From Prolixibacter sp. SD074 (GTDB lineage Bacteria; Bacteroidota; Bacteroidia; Bacteroidales; Prolixibacteraceae): 64,000 bases of DNA. Below, piece by piece: positions 44,005 through 54,823 of this stretch; positions within the stretch are counted from its first letter, which is position 1; each line of letters begins with the position of its first letter. The position numbers and the translations under genes were made by a program. Below the pieces are notes generated by a model, which saw only the letters and a list, made by a program, of their open reading frames with translations, searched no databases and was not told the origin of the DNA. The stretch is taken from positions 1,727,001 to 1,791,000 of the forward strand of contig NZ_BLAW01000001.1 in NCBI RefSeq assembly GCF_009617895.1, read 5' to 3'.

Positions 44005-44151
44005 ATAAAGCCCCAGGCACACCATGAAACAAGAAATACGCCCCCGCTTATGCTCCTCCGGGACCACGCCGAACGCATTTACGCCGATCCCGATACCTGC
44101 AGTCGCATCGTCGCCCGCAAGCTGTCATTGCGAGCGGAGCGAAGCAATCTG
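43948..44151 (+). repeat. 204-bp duplicated block, copy 2
   Basis: Matches 42065-42268 with three differences. It ends in the REP core and is followed by another dispersed segment (44160-44300) related to 39704-39800 (GGCAACAAACAAATACGTCA, then CACCATGCACCAAACCCATA). Confidence 0.9.
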
Positions 44152-44321
44152 ACGCTCCAACAGCCCCCCACTCTCAGGAGCCTGGCCGGCAACAAACAAA
44201 TACGTCAAACACCATGCACCAAACCCATAAAGACAACCACTGGCCGGGTCCTCCCCCGTTTGGGGTTCCGGGACTTCGGAATAGGGGGGGCAATAAACAA
44301 AATAGAAATACGCCCCCGCTT

Positions 44322-44708
44322 ATGTTCCTTCAGGACCACGCCGAAATCCACTTCTACGACCCCAAGGTGACAGAAGAAAGAATTTTTGCCGATTTAGAGT
44401 ACCTGCAAGCACACCGTCGCCCGCAAGCTGTCATGGCAAGCGGAGCGAAGCAATCTGACGCTCCAACAGCCCTCCGTTCCGATGAGATTCGGCAACTGGT
44501 CCATGTTCACAAAACACCTTACGCTGCCATGGAGAACGCCCATGCCGTCGCGATCTTAACTGAATGGGACGAATTCCGCTCCTACGACTGGCGCAACATC
44601 TACGAAGCCATGCGAAAACCGGCTTTTGTCTTCGATGGAAGGAATATCCTGGACCGCGAAGAATTGAAAAGGATTGGATTTGAGTTAAAAGGAATTGGGA
44701 AAGGATAA
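44322..44708 (+). pseudogene. Second UDP-glucose 6-dehydrogenase, C-terminal fragment
   Basis: The frame reads MFLQDHAEIHFYDPKVTEER, IFADLEYLQAHRRPQAVMAS and, after the REP-derived [66 protein letters not shown]. It is the last ~128 residues of a Ugd closely related to, but not identical with, the intact one at 37270. It lacks the NAD-binding and catalytic domains. Both copies carry the same in-frame REP insertion, so the insertion predates the duplication or was spread by gene conversion. Confidence 0.85.
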
Positions 44709-44783
44709 AAATCAAAACGTCCAAACAATACACTATTCACTTATTAATTACGAGTAATCAACTCAATCATCAACAATATTATC

Positions 44784-46094
44784 ATGAACAACACTCAACA
44801 AATTCTGGAAAAGATTCATTCAAATAAGGAAATTATTGGAGTCGTCGGACTCGGCTATGTTGGATTACCCCTGGCGGTTAATTTTGCAGAAGCAGGTATA
44901 AAAGTCATCGGCTTCGACAAGAACCAGGAAAAAGTGGATAAAATCAACAGTGGAAGCAACTATATCAAAGACATTCGCGATGCAGTACTAAGAGAAGTCG
45001 TTGATAAAGTTACCCTTTCGGCGACAACAGATTTCACCCGGATGGCAGAATGTGATGCACTGATTATTGCTGTTCCTACACCGCTCGATCGGTTCAAAAA
45101 ACCCGATATGAGCTACATCGAAAGTGCGTGTACCGAAATTGGTCGATATATGAAGTCCGGCACATTTATCAGCCTCGAGAGCACCACCTACCCCACTACC
45201 ACAGAAGATTTTATGCTCCCCATCATTGAAAACGAAAGTGGAATGAAACACGGAGAAGACTTTTGGCTGGCGTATAGTCCCGAAAGAGTCGATCCGGGAA
45301 ACAAAAGCTTCCATACCCGAAACACCCCCAAAGTACTGGGAGCGATGACATCTGATGGGTTGAAAATAGGGCAGGCAATTTATAAAAAGGCCATCGATCA
45401 TGTTCATTCGGTTAGTTCTCCCCGCGTGGCTGAGATGGTCAAAATACTGGAAAACACCTATCGACTAATCAACATCAGCCTGATCAATGAATTGGCATTG
45501 TTGTCGGGTAAAATGGATATCAATATTTGGGAAGTAATTGAAGCGGCCAAAACCAAACCTTTCGGTTTCCAGGCGTTCTATCCTGGTCCGGGAATTGGTG
45601 GTCATTGCATCCCGCTGGACCCCTTCTACCTCGAGCATATTGCCAAGAAGTTCGATTTCGACCTCAGCATGATACATACCGCCGGGCACATCAACATGCG
45701 CATGCCTCATTACATGAATATCAAAATTGCTACAGCGCTGAATCGTCATAAAAAAGCAATCAATGGTAGTAAGATTCTGTTTCTGGGAGTTGCCTATAAG
45801 CCCAATATTGACGATGAACGAGAATCTCCGGCGTTGGAAATTATGGACATCGCAAAACACAAAGGAGGTGAAGTAACCTACCATGATCCTTTTATTTCTA
45901 AAGTAAAGACAAATGAGGGGCATATATTTGAATCGGTAGAATTGACAAAAGAAACATTGCAGCAAGCCGACTGTGTTGTTTTGACAACCAATCATGATGC
46001 ATTTGACATGGATCTTATCCAAAAGAATGCTCAGCTAATTGTCGATATGCGAAACATGGTGAAAGAAGGAAATGACAAAGTTTACAAACTATAA
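44784..46094 (+). CDS. wbpA: UDP-N-acetyl-D-glucosamine 6-dehydrogenase (WbpA type)
   Basis: A 436-residue nucleotide-sugar dehydrogenase. NAD site IGVVGLGYVGLPLAVNFAEA near residue 18, catalytic Cys in PGPGIGGHCIPLDPFYLEHI, C-terminal ILFLGVAYKPNIDDERESPA. The GHCIPVDP-type motif separates it from UDP-glucose dehydrogenases and fits the WbpA/WecC group acting on N-acetylhexosamines. It precedes WbpE-, WbpD- and WbpB-like genes, so the product is probably UDP-GlcNAcA as first intermediate of UDP-GlcNAc(3NAc)A. Confidence 0.88.
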   Translation: MNNTQQILEKIHSNKEIIGVVGLGYVGLPLAVNFAEAGIKVIGFDKNQEKVDKINSGSNYIKDIRDAVLREVVDKVTLSATTDFTRMAECDALIIAVPTPLDRFKKPDMSYIESACTEIGRYMKSGTFISLESTTYPTTTEDFMLPIIENESGMKHGEDFWLAYSPERVDPGNKSFHTRNTPKVLGAMTSDGLKIGQAIYKKAIDHVHSVSSPRVAEMVKILENTYRLINISLINELALLSGKMDINIWEVIEAAKTKPFGFQAFYPGPGIGGHCIPLDPFYLEHIAKKFDFDLSMIHTAGHINMRMPHYMNIKIATALNRHKKAINGSKILFLGVAYKPNIDDERESPALEIMDIAKHKGGEVTYHDPFISKVKTNEGHIFESVELTKETLQQADCVVLTTNHDAFDMDLIQKNAQLIVDMRNMVKEGNDKVYKL

Positions 46095-46106
46095 CGATAG
46101 TAAACG

Positions 46107-47228
46107 ATGAGTATTCAAATGGTTGACCTCAAAGGTCAATATCAGAAAATAAAACCGGAGATTGATACAGCATTACTCTCCTGCGCTGAATCTGCGAATT
46201 ACATAAAAGGTAATGAAGTCAAACAATTTGAAGATGGCCTGGCAAAGTATCTAAACACCGATCATGTCATTTCGTGTGGTAATGGGACTGATGCACTTCA
46301 AATCGCACTAATGGCTTTGGATTTGAAACCGGAAGATGAGGTGATTGTTCCGGCGTTCACCTATGTGGCAACTGCTGAAGCCATTGCCTTATTGAAACTA
46401 AAACCGGTCATGGTCGATGTCGATAGCGATACGTTCAATATTTCAATTGACAGTTTAGAAAAAGCAATCACGCCAAAAACCAAGGCAATTGTTCCGGTTC
46501 ACCTCTACGGCCAAAGTGCCGATATGGAATCAATTATGATGCTGGCTGATAAATACGGCATATTTGTCATTGAAGACAATGCCCAGTCGCTTGGCGCTGA
46601 ATATATCTTCTCAAACGGCACAAAAAAGAAAACTGGGACCATCGGACACATTGGTTGCTATTCATTTTTCCCAACCAAAAATCTGGGTTGTTTTGGTGAC
46701 GGTGGCGCACTATCGACCAACGATTCGGAACTCGCCAAACGCTGTCAAATGATTGCCAGTCACGGTCAACAGAAGAAGTACTATCATGAAACTATAGGGT
46801 GCAATTCAAGGTTAGATACGATCCAGGCAGGCATCTTAAATGTTAAGTTGAAATACCTGGATGAATACATTTTCGCCAGAAAGAAGTCAGCCGAATATTA
46901 TTTCCAAAATCTGGATGGGTTGGAAGGGCTCGTACTGCCAAACAAAGCAGCTTATGCCAACCATACCTTCAACCAATTCACGTTAAAGGTTCAAAATAAT
47001 AACAGAGACAAACTCCAGGCTTTTCTAAAAGAACAAGGCATACCATCCATCATTTATTATCCTTTCCCTTTGTACGCACAACCAGCCTTTAAGCAATTCA
47101 GCCCGAATGGCTTCCAACTTGAAAATACAGAAATACTTTGCAAGTCGGTTCTTTCAATTCCTATGCATACGGAACTAACAGAGGAAATACAAGATAAAGT
47201 AATTGAATCAATTAGAAATTTTAATTGA
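46107..47228 (+). CDS. wbpE: DegT/DnrJ/EryC1/StrS aminotransferase (WbpE type)
   Basis: A 373-residue PLP-dependent sugar aminotransferase. Visible are [53 protein letters not shown] (Asp contacting PLP) and [20 protein letters not shown], with the PLP-binding Lys in SFFPTKNLG. The C-terminus is [13 protein letters not shown]. Likely aminates the 3-keto sugar made by the WbpB-like dehydrogenase. It overlaps the acetyltransferase gene by 4 bases (47225-47228). Confidence 0.9.
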   Translation: MSIQMVDLKGQYQKIKPEIDTALLSCAESANYIKGNEVKQFEDGLAKYLNTDHVISCGNGTDALQIALMALDLKPEDEVIVPAFTYVATAEAIALLKLKPVMVDVDSDTFNISIDSLEKAITPKTKAIVPVHLYGQSADMESIMMLADKYGIFVIEDNAQSLGAEYIFSNGTKKKTGTIGHIGCYSFFPTKNLGCFGDGGALSTNDSELAKRCQMIASHGQQKKYYHETIGCNSRLDTIQAGILNVKLKYLDEYIFARKKSAEYYFQNLDGLEGLVLPNKAAYANHTFNQFTLKVQNNNRDKLQAFLKEQGIPSIIYYPFPLYAQPAFKQFSPNGFQLENTEILCKSVLSIPMHTELTEEIQDKVIESIRNFN

Positions 47229-47809
47229 GAATGGCAACTAAAGAATATTTTGCCCACGAAACAGCGATTATCGACGAAGGCAGCCAAATTGGAACGGGAA
47301 GCAAGATTTGGCATTTCAGTCATATCATGACGAACTGTATCATTGGGAAAAACTGCAATATCGGACAAAACGTGGTGATTTCACCGGAAGTTGTGCTGGG
47401 TGAAAACGTGAAGGTGCAAAACAATGTATCGATATATACAGGAGTTACTTGTGAAGACGATGTCTTCCTGGGACCTTCAATGGTTTTTACCAATGTCATA
47501 AATCCACGTTCAGCCATTAATCGAAAAAACCAATATGCTAAAACCCATGTAGGAAAAGGTGCTTCAATTGGAGCCAACGCAACAATTGTATGTGGTAACA
47601 ACATCGGGCAATATGCACTAATTGGAGCAGGCGCCGTTGTAACCAAAGATGTTCCGGCTTATGCGTTGGTTATAGGTAATCCCGCACGTCAAAGCGGCTG
47701 GGTTAGTGAATATGGACACAGATTAAAGTTCAACGACGAAAATACAGCTGTTTGCCCGGAAAGCAAAGAGATATATATGTTAGTAGACAACCAGGTTGAA
47801 AAGAAATAA
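47225..47809 (+). CDS. wbpD: Left-handed beta-helix N-acetyltransferase (WbpD type)
   Basis: A 194-residue hexapeptide-repeat acyltransferase: [40 protein letters not shown] and [20 protein letters not shown], followed by [20 protein letters not shown]. It fits WbpD, which acetylates the 3-amino group of UDP-GlcNAc(3NH2)A with acetyl-CoA. Coupled by a 4-base overlap to the aminotransferase. Confidence 0.9.
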   Translation: MRMATKEYFAHETAIIDEGSQIGTGSKIWHFSHIMTNCIIGKNCNIGQNVVISPEVVLGENVKVQNNVSIYTGVTCEDDVFLGPSMVFTNVINPRSAINRKNQYAKTHVGKGASIGANATIVCGNNIGQYALIGAGAVVTKDVPAYALVIGNPARQSGWVSEYGHRLKFNDENTAVCPESKEIYMLVDNQVEKK

Positions 47810-47818
47810 ATAACTTAA

Positions 47819-48802
<984 letters not shown>

Positions 48803-48913
48803 TTGCAAAATATAAAAAACCGCAGAGAGTCATGAATTATAACCCATTTTCATGATTCTCTAAGCTATTGACCGTCTCTAAAAAAATCAGTATTCACTAA
48901 TAAAATTCGCCAG

Positions 48914-50206
48914 TTGAACAGGCTCTTATTAATTTTACGCAAAAAACTCGGTGATAAAGAAATTAAAACTGTCGTAAAGAATTTTCTGTCTCTTTCAACC
49001 TTTAATGTTTTAAAATTCATTTTTCCACTAATTCTAATTCCTTATTTAACCTCCAACCTAGGTTTGAGGCATTATGGACAGTATGTATTATCTTTTAGCA
49101 TCTTTCAGTATGGTCTGTTACTTGTAAATTTTGGATTCGACTACTCAGCTACAAAGCTTATCTCGTTAAATAGAGATAACAAAACAAAGATAGCCCAAAT
49201 AGTTACGAATGTTACCGTGGCAAGATTATTATTCGCAATAATATCGAGCTCAGCAATATATCTTGTAATATCTTTAATGCCAACCTTAACAGACAACAAT
49301 CTACTATATATATATGGGTTCGGTATTTTATTGGGACAAGCCATCACGCCTTTATGGCTCTTCCAAGGCATTGAAAAGATGGGGTACATTACGATAATAA
49401 ATTTAATAACAAGAATCATCTCCACTCTATTAATTTTTATTTTCATACATAAACCCTCTGATTTTTATTTGGTAAACTTGTTCCAATCTATTGGTTATCT
49501 ATCAAGTGGTATAGCTAGTGTAATTCTCATAGTGAAACATTTGAAATTAAAAATAGTAAAACCAACCCTTCGAAATATCTCATTTTACATAGCAGACTCT
49601 TGGCAAATATTCCTATCTACACTGTCTATGAGCTTCTACAGGGAAGCAAATGTTATCATATTAGGAATCACAACAAACTATGAAATAGTAGGTCAATATG
49701 CAGCAATAGAAAAGATTATTAAGGCAATACAATCCTTTATGGATCCATTATCAAAAGCATTGTTCCCATTCTTTGGCAGAAAACTAAACGAACCAAATGA
49801 ATCTAATTCATCATATGTGAAGTTTGGAAAAATCTTCACATTAATACTCGTAATAATACTCTCTCTACTTTATTTATTCGGACCTAAACTTCTTATTTGG
49901 TACCTGGGTAAATCTTTTGAATCTGCAATCGTCTTATTTCAAATCATGATTCCTGTGGTTTTATTTGGTGGACTAAACTACTATTTTGGCATTATTGGAT
50001 TGATAAATTTAGGATTGAATAAATATTTCACAAAAGCTGTATTTATTACGGGAATATTAAGTGTTACGTTATGTTATTTGCTTTCAAGTAGCATCGGTGC
50101 AGCTGGCGCCGCAATAACGATGAGTATTAGCGAGTTAATATTACTCTCTTTAATTTTCAGAAAAATAAGTCCATGGATAAAGAAAAAGACGAGAATCGAG
50201 GTTTAA
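48914..50206 (+). CDS. wzx: Oligosaccharide flippase (Wzx type, MATE/PST fold)
   Basis: A 430-residue polytopic membrane protein with about 12-14 helices, starting from a TTG (48914). N-terminal LSTFNVLKFIFPLILIPYLT and LGLRHYGQYVLSFSIFQYGL are characteristic of polysaccharide transporters, and GATK-like FDYSATKLISLNRD follows. It would flip undecaprenyl-linked repeat units to the periplasm. The next gene overlaps its end by 34 bases. GC content falls sharply from here to about 54.7 kb, typical of the variable core of such loci. Confidence 0.88.
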   Translation: MNRLLLILRKKLGDKEIKTVVKNFLSLSTFNVLKFIFPLILIPYLTSNLGLRHYGQYVLSFSIFQYGLLLVNFGFDYSATKLISLNRDNKTKIAQIVTNVTVARLLFAIISSSAIYLVISLMPTLTDNNLLYIYGFGILLGQAITPLWLFQGIEKMGYITIINLITRIISTLLIFIFIHKPSDFYLVNLFQSIGYLSSGIASVILIVKHLKLKIVKPTLRNISFYIADSWQIFLSTLSMSFYREANVIILGITTNYEIVGQYAAIEKIIKAIQSFMDPLSKALFPFFGRKLNEPNESNSSYVKFGKIFTLILVIILSLLYLFGPKLLIWYLGKSFESAIVLFQIMIPVVLFGGLNYYFGIIGLINLGLNKYFTKAVFITGILSVTLCYLLSSSIGAAGAAITMSISELILLSLIFRKISPWIKKKTRIEV

Positions 50207-51204
50207 TACCAATAATAATCCTAAACTGGAACGGAGAAAAAGATACAATAAGTTGCCTTCGCTCTATAAAACAAACAAAAACAGAATCTTTTATTCCAGT
50301 AATTGTTGATAATGGTTCAAAAATTGAATCTTTAGCAACTCTAAAAAACGAATGCAATCAACTATATCGCAATATATTATACATACCTAGAGATGCAATT
50401 AATAATTCAAAGAGTGAAATTATAAAAAACGTTGAAAAACAAAATGACTTACTAATATTCATCGAAAACAATGAGAACCTCGGCTTTGCTAAGGGGAACA
50501 ATATTGGGATAGAGATTGCAAAACATTTAAACTCTAACTGGGTGATGTTATTGAATAATGACACAGAAGTAGAGCCAGATGCCCTAGACAAATTAGAAAG
50601 TCATATCAATAACAACGAGAATATCTATGCTGTTACGCCACAAATAAGGTTTTTTCATGACAAAGAAAAAATATGGAACTGTGGTGGAGAATTGACTTAC
50701 TTTGGTAGTCGAAAGTACTACTATGCAGGAGAACACTATACGTCAATACCATCAGCAAAAAATGCTTCAGACATAACCTTTGTCACAGGTTGTGCTTTAC
50801 TTTTTAGATATAAGGAAACTGGGGTATTAACTGAGGATTTCTTTTTTGGTGAAGAAGACTATGAATTCTCTCTTCGGTTAAAAATGAAGAATCTAAAAAT
50901 GACTTGTCTTTATGGCTCAATAATCTATCATAAAGTAGGATCGACAATCAAGAAAAACAACAACACCCTCAATTCAACCTACTTGTATTACATTAATAGG
51001 CTTATTGATGTTCGGAATTATTATTCCAGCCCCCGCTGGCACATAACAAAAATATTTGCTTATTTATATTTGCCGGTACTTCTCATTAAGAATAATATTA
51101 ATCCTTCGAAAGCTTTCGCTCTAATTATGTCGATTAATAAATATGTTAATAAACATAATAAAGTCGACGCGAATGAATTCAACAGAATACTAAAAAATAA
51201 ATGA
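50173..51204 (+). CDS. Family 2 glycosyltransferase
   Basis: A 343-residue GT-A fold transferase. PIIILNWNGEKDTISCLRSI is the nucleotide-binding start, LGFAKGNNIGIEIAKHLNSN and VMLLNNDTEVEPDALDKLES hold the DxD-like NDTE, and FFFGEEDYEFSLRLKMKNLK supplies the catalytic-base ED. Similar to rhamnosyl- and other transferases adding a sugar to the lipid-linked repeat. Donor and acceptor cannot be read from sequence. It overlaps both neighbours (34 and 4 bases). Confidence 0.9.
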   Translation: MDKEKDENRGLIPIIILNWNGEKDTISCLRSIKQTKTESFIPVIVDNGSKIESLATLKNECNQLYRNILYIPRDAINNSKSEIIKNVEKQNDLLIFIENNENLGFAKGNNIGIEIAKHLNSNWVMLLNNDTEVEPDALDKLESHINNNENIYAVTPQIRFFHDKEKIWNCGGELTYFGSRKYYYAGEHYTSIPSAKNASDITFVTGCALLFRYKETGVLTEDFFFGEEDYEFSLRLKMKNLKMTCLYGSIIYHKVGSTIKKNNNTLNSTYLYYINRLIDVRNYYSSPRWHITKIFAYLYLPVLLIKNNINPSKAFALIMSINKYVNKHNKVDANEFNRILKNK

Positions 51205-52412
51205 TAATATCTCAATTATTTATATTTTTTGTTCTGGCAATCGTTATTACGAGGATTGATAAAATTTTATGGGGCACCTATTACACCCCAGTGACAATCT
51301 TACTCTGGCCATTTTTATTTTTATTAACTGCAAGCTATATTTTTCTAAAATTTGAATTATCTCATTTTGAGCTTAATGATCGTGTCATACCAATCTGGAC
51401 TGGAGGTGCCATATCTTTTTGGTTGGCAGGACTGGTATTGAAAGCAGTATTCAGAAAAATGAGACTTTACACACAAAAAGACTACGCAATTGCAAATAGT
51501 ATTCAGTTAAAAACATCCAGTTTAAAGGCTCTCATATATGTAGCATACCCGTTAATACTTTTAGTTGGATACAAAATTAAACTACTACTCTCTCGATATA
51601 ACTTAGCTGATGAAAATTTTCAAAAAAATCTAGGTGCTGGTATTTTAGGACATTCAATCCTAATACTTACTGTAATAAGCATAACATTATTAATATTTTT
51701 CAATCAGAACAAATACAAGCTCCATCAAATCATAGTTATACTTATAACCTTAGTGTTCTCTATTCTTTATGGAGTCAAATCATGGGTTATCATACTTCTT
51801 GTATCGGGTTTCATTGGTAGATTAATAACGAATAAAACAAAACCCAAATTAAAACATTTGCTATTTTTAATCATACCATTGATTTTATTTTGGTTGATTT
51901 ACCAGATATCCCTTGGGATGAATCCTGACAGCAACAAGTTCATTATAAAACACATGTCAGATTACCTGATTGCTGGACCTATTGGTTTTTCAGAACACCT
52001 CAACCAAAACCTTCCTATCGGAACAAATCCATCTTATGCTTTTACCCCAATTATTAATATTTTTAATTTTATATTTGGAAAGCCACCTATTGATGTAATT
52101 TCCAGTTATGTTGTCTATATTCCTACTGATTTTAGCACCAACGTAAAAACATTTTTTGGTACTCTTTATGTATATAGCGGTATTAAGTACGTAATAACAT
52201 CATTTACTTTAGGTTTTATTTTTTATATATACCTATTAATATTTATCTATTCTATTAAAATAAATATTGCACCACTAATAGTGACTTTATATTCATTTAT
52301 GATGGGACTGCTATTTATGGGATGGTTTGATTGCTACATAATTCACTTACAATTCTATGAGGTTCCATTTATTGCAATTTTTCTCCATTTCCTTTCTAAA
52401 TTAAAAATCTAA
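51201..52412 (+). CDS. Wzy-like polysaccharide polymerase (multi-pass membrane protein)
   Basis: A 403-residue protein with about 11 hydrophobic helices (SQLFIFFVLAIVITRID, VTILLWPFLFLLTASYIFL, IILLVSGFIGRLI, LLFLIIPLILFWLIYQISL) and a large loop of about 80 residues before the last helices (HLNQNLPIGTNPSYAFTPII). Wzy polymerases share this topology but little sequence; the position between transferases and beside Wzx supports polymerase. An alternative is an O-antigen ligase-like protein. AT-rich codon use differs from the flanking wza-ugd and rfb parts. Confidence 0.7.
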   Translation: MIISQLFIFFVLAIVITRIDKILWGTYYTPVTILLWPFLFLLTASYIFLKFELSHFELNDRVIPIWTGGAISFWLAGLVLKAVFRKMRLYTQKDYAIANSIQLKTSSLKALIYVAYPLILLVGYKIKLLLSRYNLADENFQKNLGAGILGHSILILTVISITLLIFFNQNKYKLHQIIVILITLVFSILYGVKSWVIILLVSGFIGRLITNKTKPKLKHLLFLIIPLILFWLIYQISLGMNPDSNKFIIKHMSDYLIAGPIGFSEHLNQNLPIGTNPSYAFTPIINIFNFIFGKPPIDVISSYVVYIPTDFSTNVKTFFGTLYVYSGIKYVITSFTLGFIFYIYLLIFIYSIKINIAPLIVTLYSFMMGLLFMGWFDCYIIHLQFYEVPFIAIFLHFLSKLKI

Positions 52413-52414
52413 CA

Positions 52415-53515
52415 ATGAAGATACTCTTCTTAGCGGATGCCAACTCAATACATACGAAGCGATGGGTAACGTCTTTAGCTGAAAAAGACGTAGAAATTTT
52501 ATTGTTTTCGTTCGAAAAAAACTCTGACAAAGAACAATACAAACACAATAACATACAAATAGTCGATAATAATTATAAGAATAGCAAAAAGGGACCAGGG
52601 CAAACATCCAAGTTGAGAATTATATCATATCTACCCAAACTAAAAAGAACAATCAAGTCTTTTAAGCCAGATATAGTTCACGCGCACTATGCTTCAAGCT
52701 ACGGATTACTAGGAGCTTTAACCGGATTTCAGCCGTTAATAACTTCTGTATGGGGAAGTGATGTGTATATATTTCCAAAAATCTCGATACTTCATCGCAA
52801 ACTTTTAAAGTTCAACTTAAATAATGCAAAAGTAATCCTCTCAACCAGCCATTCGATGGCTAATGAAACAAAAAAATATATAAATAAAGACATTGAGATT
52901 ACACCATTTGGGGTAGATGTCAATAGGTTCAAGAAATTACCTAATGTTGAAAGAGATGAGTTAATTATTGGGAATGTCAAATCATTGGCTCCCATCTATG
53001 GTATTGATATCCTTATTAGATCATTCAATCAAATTTTGAAAAAAAATCCTACTCAAAATTTAAGATTACAAATTATCGGAGAGGGTCCCGAAAAAGAAAA
53101 CTTACAAACCTTAGCGCGTTCACTGAATATTGAAGAATATGTCGATTTCCTGGGAAAAATTGACAATTCAGAGCTCCCTCTCTATTATAACAAATTCGCA
53201 TTAACAGTTTCTCCATCTATTTCAGAAAGTTTTGGTGTAGTAGCAATCGAGGCTATGGCATGCGAATGTCCTGTGGTAGTTTCAGATGCTGACGGGTTTT
53301 CTGAAGTTGTTAAAGATACTGAAACGGGGTATATTGCTCCAAAGAAGGATATAGAAGCTACTGCAGACGCAATACAGAAATTACTTGATGACTCAACTCT
53401 TAGAGCAAGAATGGGAAAAAAGGGAAGAGAGAGAGTGCTTCAATTATATAATTGGGAGGAGAATGTAGATAATATGATCAATATATACAAAAAAACACTT
53501 TTATTAAAAAAATGA
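52415..53515 (+). CDS. Family 4 glycosyltransferase
   Basis: A 366-residue GT-B transferase. The N-terminal domain starts KILFLADANSIHTKRWVTSL, with PDIVHAHYASSYGLLGALTG and TSVWGSDVYIFP; the C-terminal domain has LRLQIIGEGPEKENLQTLAR and the E-x7-E motif SISESFGVVAIEAMACECPV that binds the nucleotide sugar. Retaining mechanism by family. Overlaps the next gene by 4 bases. Confidence 0.93.
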   Translation: MKILFLADANSIHTKRWVTSLAEKDVEILLFSFEKNSDKEQYKHNNIQIVDNNYKNSKKGPGQTSKLRIISYLPKLKRTIKSFKPDIVHAHYASSYGLLGALTGFQPLITSVWGSDVYIFPKISILHRKLLKFNLNNAKVILSTSHSMANETKKYINKDIEITPFGVDVNRFKKLPNVERDELIIGNVKSLAPIYGIDILIRSFNQILKKNPTQNLRLQIIGEGPEKENLQTLARSLNIEEYVDFLGKIDNSELPLYYNKFALTVSPSISESFGVVAIEAMACECPVVVSDADGFSEVVKDTETGYIAPKKDIEATADAIQKLLDDSTLRARMGKKGRERVLQLYNWEENVDNMINIYKKTLLLKK

Positions 53516-54747
53516 AAATTCTCTACATTAATCACTATGCAGGTTCGCCTAACTATGGTATGGCTTTTAGGCCTTATTACTTAGCAAAGGAATGGGTAAA
53601 ATTAGGACATGAAGTTACTATCGTCGGTGCGGACAATTCACACCTGCGAAATATTCAACCAAACATCCAAAAGGATCTGACAACAGAAAAAATTGAGGAT
53701 ATTAATTACCTGTGGATCAAAACTCCCAGATATTCATCGTCTGGAATAAGACGAATATTTAATATTGTAACCTTCGTTTTGAAGTTATTAAAGTATCGTA
53801 GTAGAATTTATAAACAAACGAATCCGGATGTAGTTATTGCATCTTCCACCTATCCATTAGATATCTATCCTGCGTATTATATTGCAAGAAAAAATAAAGC
53901 AAAACTGGTTTTTGAATTACACGACATGTGGCCATTATCTCCTATGGTAATTGGGGGATATTCCAAATTTCATCCATTTATAATAGCGATGCAACTTGCT
54001 GAAAATTTCGCCTGTAAAAAAAGTGATTTATACATATCCTTATTAGGAAATGCAAAAGACTATTTAGTCGAACACGGATTAAAAGAAGAAAATTTCGTTC
54101 ATATCCCCAACGGATATGACTTAGAAGAGTATAAAAATAATTCTACATCAATACCTAAAGAGCATGAACAACTAATTAGTAGATTGAGAAAAGAGAAGTA
54201 TACCATTGTTGGTTATGCTGGTGGACACGCTCCTTCGAACGCATTGTTAAGCTATGTACAAGCCATAAAATCTTTTTCAACGTCAGATAAAGTAGCATTT
54301 CTTCTAGTTGGCAATGGTCCACAGAAGGAAGCAATAGTTGAATTAGCGAATAAAAATGAGCAAAAAAATGTGTTTTTCCTTCCTGCCATAAATAAAACTT
54401 CGATTCCTAACTTATTAGATAAGTTCGATATTTTATATGCAGGTGGCGTAAGTAGTATTCTACATAGCTACGGCACGTCCTTTAACAAAATCACAGATTA
54501 CATGCTGGCAGGAAAGCCTATTATATTTGCTGTAGATGAACCAAATAGCCTGGTTGAGAAGGTCGGTTGTGGCTTTCAGATTTCTGCTGAAAATAATAGC
54601 GAACTAACAGAAACCATTAAACTACTGATAGAAATGCCCGAAAAAGAACGAGAGGAGATGGGAAAAAAGGGACATGAATACGCAATTAATAAATTGACTT
54701 ATTCCTCTTTGGCAAACCAATTTATAACAGCTCTAACTAATTGTTGA
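53512..54747 (+). CDS. Family 4 glycosyltransferase (WbuB-like)
   Basis: A 411-residue GT-B transferase. NHYAGSPNYGMAFRPYYLAK at the N-terminus, LVFELHDMWPLSPMVIGGYS in the middle and KITDYMLAGKPIIFAVDEPN at the nucleotide site match the WbuB subgroup that transfers N-acetylfucosamine or related amino sugars. This fits the UDP-GlcNAc 4,6-dehydratase encoded next. Acceptor unknown. Confidence 0.88.
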   Translation: MKILYINHYAGSPNYGMAFRPYYLAKEWVKLGHEVTIVGADNSHLRNIQPNIQKDLTTEKIEDINYLWIKTPRYSSSGIRRIFNIVTFVLKLLKYRSRIYKQTNPDVVIASSTYPLDIYPAYYIARKNKAKLVFELHDMWPLSPMVIGGYSKFHPFIIAMQLAENFACKKSDLYISLLGNAKDYLVEHGLKEENFVHIPNGYDLEEYKNNSTSIPKEHEQLISRLRKEKYTIVGYAGGHAPSNALLSYVQAIKSFSTSDKVAFLLVGNGPQKEAIVELANKNEQKNVFFLPAINKTSIPNLLDKFDILYAGGVSSILHSYGTSFNKITDYMLAGKPIIFAVDEPNSLVEKVGCGFQISAENNSELTETIKLLIEMPEKEREEMGKKGHEYAINKLTYSSLANQFITALTNC

Positions 54748-54823
54748 ATTATCTCACAAATTCGAATTACATAAATTATTAAGTTCACATTAAACGAAAA
54801 ACGTTCCAACAGTTAAAACAGTT

